Shown here: positions 6,150 to 11,557 of the stretch, in pieces
Layout: each line of letters opens with the position of its first letter
Position numbering within the stretch: position 1 is the first letter of the stretch
Assembly: GCA_003501335.1 (NCBI GenBank)
Contig: DNPQ01000529.1
Location: forward strand, 1-11,557
DNA: 11,557 nt
Source of the DNA: Bacillota bacterium
GTDB lineage: Bacteria > Bacillota > UBA4882 > UBA8346
Reading direction: 5' to 3'
The notes under the pieces: model-generated
Databases searched by the model: none
Seen by the model: the letters and a program-made list of their open reading frames with translations, nothing else
What the model was told of the DNA's origin: nothing
Position numbers and translations under genes: made by a program

Positions 6150-7076
6150 ATGGTTCGATATCGATATTTGTTTTATGGCTTATTGGTTTTGGTGGCTTTA
6201 TCAGTTTCTATCACTATCAATGCTGTAGATCAGAATAATACTGGGGAAGTTCCCAGAGACCACTTAAATAATCAAATTTTTAATGAATACGTGGCCGAAA
6301 TGATTAAAAGCAGGGAACCGGAGATCAAAGCAGCGGTGCTTAGTAATGAAAATATTACTGATTTCCGGTTGAATGATGCATTATTTGATATTGAAACCGG
6401 TAAAGTGACCCTTGAATTTACGGTTTGGTATAAGCAAAAAGATATTTCGGGAACTTTAGGGTTTGAAGTGCGGACCAGCAGCCATGAAGATGCGATGCAA
6501 ATTGGTGGTTATTGCCTGGGCCTGGAAGGGAAGCTTCATTCCGCCAACCGTTTTACCAATATCATGCTGGCCTTTACTAAGAATCACCTCAACCGGAGTT
6601 TGGCCGGAAGAGAATTTTGGCCGGATAAACAAAATCATCCCTATTTCCAAGTTTTTAAAAATGCTAACTTGGCAGACATCATCAATCAAGCGATGAGCAA
6701 CGGTGCGATGAATCAACAGTTCCCCAAAATGGATCAATCGATACCCGGGGGGACGTTACAGGTAGAATTTCACGATATAGTCTGCCGCTCTTTTGACAGC
6801 AACGCCGGCCAGGCCGAGGTTGATTCGACAATCGCCATGAACTTGCACAGTGGATTCACAGGGGATGCCAATATTCCCAATGCAGGTTCCCTGGAAGCCT
6901 TTTTTGATCTTTATGTCAATCCCGCCGATCAAAGCTGGTGGGCGAAATTGAACGCTCTTAAAATAAAGATGAATCTGAGTTCGGATGTGAACAAAATGGT
7001 TCAAAAAGCGATTGATAAACACTTGAAGTCCCATCAGGTATGGATTGCGCTTAATATGCCGAAAGTTAACCCCTGA
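6150..7076 (+). CDS. Secreted protein of unknown function
   Basis: 308 residues. The N-terminus is a typical signal peptide: a short basic start (MVRYRY), a hydrophobic core at about 7-23, and likely cleavage after ITINA (residue 25). The mature part is soluble, without further membrane segments or repeats, and alternates predicted strands (for example GKVTLEFTVWYKQKD at 84-98 and GTLQVEFHDIVCR at 201-213) with amphipathic helices near 45-62, 164-187 and 277-295. I do not recognise the family; the pattern loosely recalls lipid-binding or LEA-like envelope proteins, but this is not supported by a motif. The start at 6150 is chosen because GAGGGGAGGA lies at 6134-6143, whereas the in-frame ATG at 6120 precedes that site. 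Its stop is only 3 bp from the stop of the opposite-strand gene, another secreted protein. Confidence 0.85.
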   Translation: MVRYRYLFYGLLVLVALSVSITINAVDQNNTGEVPRDHLNNQIFNEYVAEMIKSREPEIKAAVLSNENITDFRLNDALFDIETGKVTLEFTVWYKQKDISGTLGFEVRTSSHEDAMQIGGYCLGLEGKLHSANRFTNIMLAFTKNHLNRSLAGREFWPDKQNHPYFQVFKNANLADIINQAMSNGAMNQQFPKMDQSIPGGTLQVEFHDIVCRSFDSNAGQAEVDSTIAMNLHSGFTGDANIPNAGSLEAFFDLYVNPADQSWWAKLNALKIKMNLSSDVNKMVQKAIDKHLKSHQVWIALNMPKVNP

Positions 7077-7079
7077 ATT

Positions 7080-7964
7080 TTAGAAGGCATCCGATGGAGC
7101 TTCTAAATGAACGGTATCATAGTTTTCGGTGGCTGGCGCCACAGCTATTTTTAAAGGACAAGCGGGAATCAACAATCTCATTTGAGTGCTGATTTTACCC
7201 GCCTTTTGATCGAAAAATTCATACAATGGAACAGCTTCTTTTTTGGAGAAGGAACCATCGAAATTTAAATCCAAGTATAAAAAGTCTTTGCCGTAATCGT
7301 TAAAGCATCCATTGCAATTCCCATCGGTGATTCGGAACTTTACCAGCTTTTCATCTTTGCCGATAAGTAACTTGATAAATCCTTCAAAGCTACTGGCCGT
7401 GGCGAACGAAACCAAAGTTTGTTCCGACTCGCCCTGGCGGGTAAAACGTTTAATCCAGAGATAAAAGCTTAATTTTTTTCTGATTTCTCCTTGGGAACCT
7501 TTATAAGAAACCAGCATCGGAATGGGATCATTGGTGACTGAACTCTCCAATAGATCCCATTTTTTATCGATTTTTTGGGGAACCCATTTTTCAAGGCTTT
7601 TTATTTTTTCGGAAGCGCTTATTTGATAATCTTGGTTTTGGTCGAGATAAAAATTCATCCAATAACCATCGTTATCCTGATCCATTAAAAAGAAGGCGCG
7701 TTTGTCGTTATCGCCCAATAAAATGCTTCCGTATTTGGGTTGAATCAATTTTATTGCAGGGTCGATCACAATTTCATCCGGTTTGGTATCCGTTAAAACA
7801 GCATTGTTAGCCTGCTGAAGCAAAAAATCGGGTTTGAAGAAGTCATCGCCGATATTTACGATTTTACCGCTATACTCACCCTGAACGGGGAATGGTAACT
7901 TGGTGGCTCCAATGGACATCAAGCAAACAATGATAGATATTAAGAGAAATAAATGTTTTTTCAA
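7080..7964 (-). CDS. Secreted protein with EF-hand-like calcium loops, function unknown
   Basis: 294 residues beginning with a signal peptide (MKKHLFLLISIIVCLMSIGA, probable cut after residue 20). Two segments match the canonical 12-residue EF-hand loop: DQNQDYQISASE (108-119) and DLNFDGSFSKKE (232-243), each with Asp/Asn at positions 1, 3 and 5 and Glu at 12. Two partial loops, DQDNDGYW (95-102) and DGNCNGCF (214-221), stand close before them. The second contains a CNGC pair that could form a disulfide or bind metal. Calcium binding outside the membrane is a fair inference; the rest of the protein is not recognised. The start is TTG, with AAAGGG ten bases upstream. It converges with the other secreted-protein gene, and no terminator fits in the 3-bp gap, so their transcripts probably overlap at the 3' ends. 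No good promoter was found upstream. Confidence 0.83.
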   Translation of the reverse strand: MKKHLFLLISIIVCLMSIGATKLPFPVQGEYSGKIVNIGDDFFKPDFLLQQANNAVLTDTKPDEIVIDPAIKLIQPKYGSILLGDNDKRAFFLMDQDNDGYWMNFYLDQNQDYQISASEKIKSLEKWVPQKIDKKWDLLESSVTNDPIPMLVSYKGSQGEIRKKLSFYLWIKRFTRQGESEQTLVSFATASSFEGFIKLLIGKDEKLVKFRITDGNCNGCFNDYGKDFLYLDLNFDGSFSKKEAVPLYEFFDQKAGKISTQMRLLIPACPLKIAVAPATENYDTVHLEAPSDAF

Positions 7965-8371
7965 GCGTAATCGACCCTTTCTTGGTTCAGGATATTTATT
8001 AATTCCATACTATGTTAAATTGTCCTGTTTTGAGTACCGGCAAATCTTACCTTTCCCCCAAGAATATCTTCTGACGATACTTAGAAAGTTGTTGTGTATA
8101 GCTAGTCTTCGGTGAAATAGAACGGTTGGGTTTGGTATTTTAAGGAATGCCGAGTTCATTTGAATGTTTCTGCAAAAGATCATGATGATGATGTATTTTC
8201 AGGGAAACTTGGCAGGGGTTCGTTTGACTTGGGATGAGAGCAGAAAAACAAGGAATTGCCAATAAAGGGACTCTAATTGATCACCACTGTATCAAGTGGG
8301 GAATATTAATTTTTAGAATCATTTGTTTTACAGACTTCAATTACGTAAAGCATAGGTGGGAGAATCATCCG
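7965..8371. other. Divergent intergenic region without a convincing gene
   Basis: About 400 bp between the EF-hand protein gene (minus) and the M14 peptidase gene (plus). It should hold promoters for both, but no hexamer pair near consensus was found. Minor items: TTGAT/ATCAA inverted arms around 8278-8296, a run of overlapping ATG trinucleotides near 8190, and open frames lacking ribosome binding sites. I see no tRNA, riboswitch or terminator in it. Confidence 0.5.
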
Positions 8372-9058
8372 ATGAATGCGCAAGGACGAGTAAACCAGGA
8401 GTATCCGGTTTTAACTCATTTGAACTTTCGTTCCGTCATGGGACGGGAGATCGATGTTCATGTCTTTGGTTATGGCGAACCGACAACCATGGTCATTGGA
8501 GGTATTCACGGTAATGAACCCTGCGGAATCGATCTGGCAGGGGGACTTATCAAAGAATTTAAAACCCATTCAGCCCCATATTTAGAGAGCCGGGTTGTCG
8601 TGATTCCAAAGGCCAATCCGGATGGATTTATTGCCGGTACGAGAGTCAATGCCAGAGGCGTTGATATCAATCGCAATTTTCCGACTAAGGATTTCCATCG
8701 GGGTACCTTTACCCAAAATTGTAATCCGGGCAAGCTGGCCGCTTCAGAACCGGAAACGAATGTGATTTTACAGATGGCTGCAATATTCAGGCCGCAATTC
8801 ATTTTATCTTTCCATGCCGAATTGGGATGTGTGAATTATGATGGGCCCGGAGTTCAAATTGCTCAGGCTATTGCAGCCGAGAACGGCTTACCGGTCAGGA
8901 AAGATCTGGGTTATGCCACACCCGGCTCCCTTGGAACATACTTTGGAGTCGAGCGGAATATTCCGGTCATCACTTTGGAGTTACTCAGTCAAGATGAGCA
9001 ATGGACCCGTCATGGCAAGGCGATTTTAAAAGCCATCCGAATGAGTCAAAGCGAATAG
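8372..9058 (+). CDS. M14-family zinc carboxypeptidase, murein peptide amidase (MpaA)-like
   Basis: 228 residues covering a compact M14 catalytic domain. Zinc ligands are visible as GGIHGNEP (H46 and E49) and FHAEL (H148). The substrate-binding block is NPDGFIAGTRVNARGVDINRNFP (82-104, with N100 and R101), and the catalytic glutamate is E203 in ITLELL. These are the marks of the gamma-D-glutamyl-diaminopimelate (MpaA-like) branch, which cuts peptides derived from peptidoglycan. There is no signal peptide, so the likely role is cytosolic recycling of murein peptides; a different peptide substrate is possible. ATG 8372 follows AGGTGGGAG (8354-8362) at nine bases; an upstream in-frame extension to 8234 is Cys/Trp-rich, lacks homology to the family and has no ribosome binding site. 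It stands alone between intergenic regions, convergent with the nuclease-helicase gene. Confidence 0.9.
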   Translation: MNAQGRVNQEYPVLTHLNFRSVMGREIDVHVFGYGEPTTMVIGGIHGNEPCGIDLAGGLIKEFKTHSAPYLESRVVVIPKANPDGFIAGTRVNARGVDINRNFPTKDFHRGTFTQNCNPGKLAASEPETNVILQMAAIFRPQFILSFHAELGCVNYDGPGVQIAQAIAAENGLPVRKDLGYATPGSLGTYFGVERNIPVITLELLSQDEQWTRHGKAILKAIRMSQSE

Positions 9059-9081
9059 GTTTTCATAACAACTTTCATTCG

Positions 9082-9107
9082 AAAAGGCACTCAGCAAGCA
9101 AAATGCC
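9082..9107 (-). terminator. Weak candidate terminator of the nuclease-helicase gene
   Basis: On the minus strand GGCATT and AGTGCC form a 6-bp stem with one G-U pair and a ten-base loop, followed by TTTT. It is about 60 bases past the stop codon. The stem is short and the T-run brief, so this is a modest candidate; no terminator for the plus-strand peptidase gene is seen in the same gap. Confidence 0.3.
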
Positions 9108-9165
9108 ACTCCGGGTATATTTACAAATTTGTTCTTTGTTCGTATCGATTGGAGGCAAATAGGTA

Positions 9166-11523
9166 TCATTCATTCCAAAATGCCCGCAGCAGGGATTGAT
9201 AATTGGAGTTGGAAAATGGACGGCCGGGTTTGAACCAATCCGGAGGCAGGAGTTCCTGATAACGTTCATCTAAAAAACGGTCGTCCACTAACAAAACGAC
9301 ACCTTTATCTTCGGGGGTTCGGAAAACCCGGCCGGCGGATTGGATGACCCTGATCAATCCGGGAATAAGGTAAGCAAATAAAAATCCTTCCCCATTTCTT
9401 TCATCGAAATACAGCCGGATTAATTCTTGTTCATCGCTGATGACCGGTATTGCCGGACCAATAATGGCTGCGCCGATTAGCTGTTCACCCGGCAAGTCGA
9501 TCCCTTCCCCAAATAGCCCCCCCAGAACAGCTAAGCCAACATTGGAACGGCCTGTCCCGATTGAAGTAATTCGCCGTAAAAATTCATGTCTTTGACCTTC
9601 CTTCATGGCGCTGGTTTGGGCAAATAGATTGGCCTTACCGGCAAGGGTCTGGTTTAATTGAGGCCAGAGCGCTTTTAAGTAAGTGTATGAAGGGAAAAAG
9701 ATCAAATAATTTCCGATTTTGCTGGTCACCAGTTCGGATAGGCAGCGGACCAGAGCCGGGGCGGAAATTTCACGGCTTTTATAGCGAGTGTCGATACCCG
9801 GTACATGAAGATATAACCGCGTTTCCTGGGGAAACGGTGAAGTCAATTGCAAACGTAAAGAATCCGAATGAGCGCCCAATAGTTCTTGAAAGTAAGAGAT
9901 TGGCGAAAGGGTGGCTGAAAAGAAAATAGCCAGGCGGCCCTGGTCGATTCGGCGTCGTAATAGAGGGCCAGGATTGAGGCAAAACAGCCGCAAGAAAGTG
10001 CGCTCTTCTTCTTTTTTGACATAAATAGCATATTCTTTACCAGCCAAAGCAGTGATCCGGGTAAAAGCGGTCAGGGAAAAATAGAATTCTTGAATTTTTT
10101 GGCGCATTTGGGGAGGAAGATGCTCACGTAACATGAATTCAATGGAAGCTGACAAGCGTTCCAGGGCGGGTTCAAAAAAATCGGGCAAAGAGGATAGGCG
10201 GATGCCGGGCCGCTCTTCCTGGGCTATTTCCCGAAGCCAGCCCTGAAAAAATTCTTCGACAGTGCGGCAACAAGCTGCAACTTTGGGCCGATCCGTCAAA
10301 ATAGCTGTACGAAAGGATACCAGACTTTGAAGATCTAAAGTCGCTGAGTACATATCGCGGCCACGGGTTGCCAGATTGTGGGCTTCATCGACCAAAAAAA
10401 GAAAGTCCTTGCGGCCGGACTGGAGAAAGAAACGTTTTAAATAAACACCGGGGTCGAAAACGTAGTTATAATCACAGACGATGAGATCGGCATTGATTGA
10501 TAAATCAAGAGCGAATTCAAAGGGACAAATCTGATACTGTTTGGCATATTCTATAATGAGCTCAGGGGAGATTAATTCTTCTGTAAATATTTGGGATTCT
10601 ATTTTCTCAACCTTCGAGTAATAGTCGCGGGCATAAAGGCAATAGTTTGGATGACATTGGCAGCCGGGTGATAGGCATACCCGTTCTTTGGCTTCGATAA
10701 ACACCGTCCGTAAATGGAGGCCGGATTTCTGACTGGCTAGGATGGTTTTACGAAGGATCTCTTTGCCTGCGGTTTTGGCAGTTAGGAAAAAGATTTGACT
10801 ATAACGATCGCTTTGGGCTAAACTTTTTAAAGCCGGGTAAAGGACACCGATGGTTTTTCCGATACCGGTGGCCGCTTCCACCAAGAGGTCGCGTTCCTGG
10901 TCAATGGCAAGTGTAACCATATCCATTAATTCATCTTGCCCGGTGCGGCGTCCGGTGAAAGGAAAGCTTAATCCGGCGATGGAATCATTACGGACTTTTA
11001 ACCATTGATCACGACCGTTATGAATATGAAGGTATTGCGTAGCCAGAGAAATGAAAAGCTTTTGGGCGCTCTCCAAAGAAATCTTCGGTGTAAAACTCCG
11101 CTCGGACAAATCATCCAGATTTAAATAGGTCAGTCGTCCGCTAACCTTGCGATCCGGGTATTTTGCCATGACAAAAAAGACATATAATTGCAATTGAGCC
11201 TGATGGGACGGGTAGCGATCCGGGGTTAAGTCAGCGAGACTGCTATAAGTGGTTTTGATTTCTTCCACGGTCATTTCGGTGTCGGATGCTATCAAGCCGT
11301 CGATCCGTCCCCCAACGTTCAAACGGTAGTCCGGTGTTTCATAAATATATTCAATAGGGACTTCCTTTTGATAACCGGCAGGTCTTTGCGAAGTTAACAA
11401 ATGATGCCCCATCGTCCCCTCTTGAGCCCGGGTGGCAGGAGAAAGATAGGTCCCGAGATCCTTAGGATGGAACAATAATTCCAATAGGTCTTTGACTCCG
11501 GTTTTTAGGATTTGCTGGGACAA
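9166..11523 (-). CDS. RecB-like nuclease fused to DinG/XPD-type iron-sulfur DNA helicase
   Basis: 785 residues. Residues about 1-175 are a PD-(D/E)XK nuclease of RecB/Cas4 type: a GHH motif (39-41), D75 in GGRIDG, E88-I-K90, and the QxxxY motif at 110-114. Residues about 185-785 are a superfamily 2 helicase: Walker A ATGIGKT (218-224), DEAH (379-382), SAT (536-538), the motif-V-like GLFGEGIDLPG (669-679) and the arginine-finger motif QSAGRVFR (728-735). Cysteines C283, C290, C295 and C333 fit the XPD/DinG 4Fe-4S cluster, with C288 extra. Family knowledge implies ATP-driven 5'-3' unwinding with cleavage of single strands or flaps in repair or replication; this substrate is inferred. The start is TTG with TTGGAGG (11531-11537), seven bases upstream. 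All catalytic motifs look intact. It is read alone on the minus strand here; an operon beginning beyond the right edge is possible. Confidence 0.93.
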   Translation of the reverse strand: MSQQILKTGVKDLLELLFHPKDLGTYLSPATRAQEGTMGHHLLTSQRPAGYQKEVPIEYIYETPDYRLNVGGRIDGLIASDTEMTVEEIKTTYSSLADLTPDRYPSHQAQLQLYVFFVMAKYPDRKVSGRLTYLNLDDLSERSFTPKISLESAQKLFISLATQYLHIHNGRDQWLKVRNDSIAGLSFPFTGRRTGQDELMDMVTLAIDQERDLLVEAATGIGKTIGVLYPALKSLAQSDRYSQIFFLTAKTAGKEILRKTILASQKSGLHLRTVFIEAKERVCLSPGCQCHPNYCLYARDYYSKVEKIESQIFTEELISPELIIEYAKQYQICPFEFALDLSINADLIVCDYNYVFDPGVYLKRFFLQSGRKDFLFLVDEAHNLATRGRDMYSATLDLQSLVSFRTAILTDRPKVAACCRTVEEFFQGWLREIAQEERPGIRLSSLPDFFEPALERLSASIEFMLREHLPPQMRQKIQEFYFSLTAFTRITALAGKEYAIYVKKEEERTFLRLFCLNPGPLLRRRIDQGRLAIFFSATLSPISYFQELLGAHSDSLRLQLTSPFPQETRLYLHVPGIDTRYKSREISAPALVRCLSELVTSKIGNYLIFFPSYTYLKALWPQLNQTLAGKANLFAQTSAMKEGQRHEFLRRITSIGTGRSNVGLAVLGGLFGEGIDLPGEQLIGAAIIGPAIPVISDEQELIRLYFDERNGEGFLFAYLIPGLIRVIQSAGRVFRTPEDKGVVLLVDDRFLDERYQELLPPDWFKPGRPFSNSNYQSLLRAFWNE

Positions 11524-11557
11524 ATTTTTTCCTCCAATCGAATACTGCAGCTTTATT

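Noticed and set aside
7080..7964. Lipoprotein signal (Cys at residue 14)
   Set aside because: The residues before Cys14 do not form a lipobox, and the hydrophobic core continues past it to a signal peptidase I-type site.
8007..8014. CATAGTAT on the minus strand as a sigma-E -10 for the EF-hand protein gene
   Set aside because: No -35-like element stands at the required spacing.
7900..8115. A plus-strand open frame of 71 codons
   Set aside because: It overlaps the signal-peptide region of the opposite gene, has no ribosome binding site and no protein-like features.
8234..8371. 46-residue N-terminal extension of the M14 peptidase
   Set aside because: There is no ribosome binding site at 8234, and the M14 domain begins after ATG 8372, which has a good one.
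10900..11523. Cas4 and thus a CRISPR-associated function for the nuclease domain
   Set aside because: The domain lacks the Cas4 cysteine cluster, is fused to a helicase, and there is no CRISPR array or cas gene nearby.

Overview
The window looks like a chromosomal segment of an endospore-forming member of the Bacillota. The clearest sign is a yyaC-type sporulation gene at the left edge, with a sigma-E-like promoter in front of it. Strong AGGAGG-type ribosome binding sites, a near-perfect sigma-A promoter and frequent TTG/GTG start codons agree with this. Base composition is moderate and slightly AT-rich. I cannot name the genus. The mix of a heptosyltransferase-like glycosyltransferase with sporulation genes would fit a deep clostridial lineage, but that is inference. 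I see no insertion sequence, phage gene, CRISPR array, tRNA or rRNA.

Layout. At 1-620 (minus) lies yyaC, cut only at its extreme 3' end. A divergent intergenic region (621-906) holds the yyaC promoter and, on the other side, a leader with potential RNA structure. A plus-strand envelope cluster follows: a GT9 glycosyltransferase (907-1959), an overlapping UPF0104/MprF-like flippase-type membrane protein (1934-2938), a PspC-domain membrane protein (2990-3424) and a 691-residue protein resembling six-hairpin glycosidases (3510-5585). A sigma-A promoter overlaps the stop of that last gene and drives a short S1-domain RNA-binding protein (5663-6055), closed by a rho-independent terminator. Next come two secreted proteins of unknown function, convergent with a 3-bp gap (6150-7076 plus, 7080-7964 minus). 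A gene-poor stretch of about 400 bp (7965-8371) precedes an M14 zinc carboxypeptidase/murein-amidase-like gene (8372-9058). The right end is filled by a minus-strand fusion of a RecB-like nuclease and a DinG/XPD-type iron-sulfur helicase (9166-11523).

How the parts fit. The first plus-strand block reads as cell-envelope work: sugar transfer, lipid or lipid-linked substrate handling, and membrane stress sensing. The carboxypeptidase could act on peptidoglycan peptides. The nuclease-helicase is a DNA repair or replication enzyme. I find no compelling new multi-gene system. The most interesting items are the structured leader before the glycosyltransferase, the unclassified 691-residue protein, the EF-hand-bearing secreted protein and the nuclease-helicase fusion.
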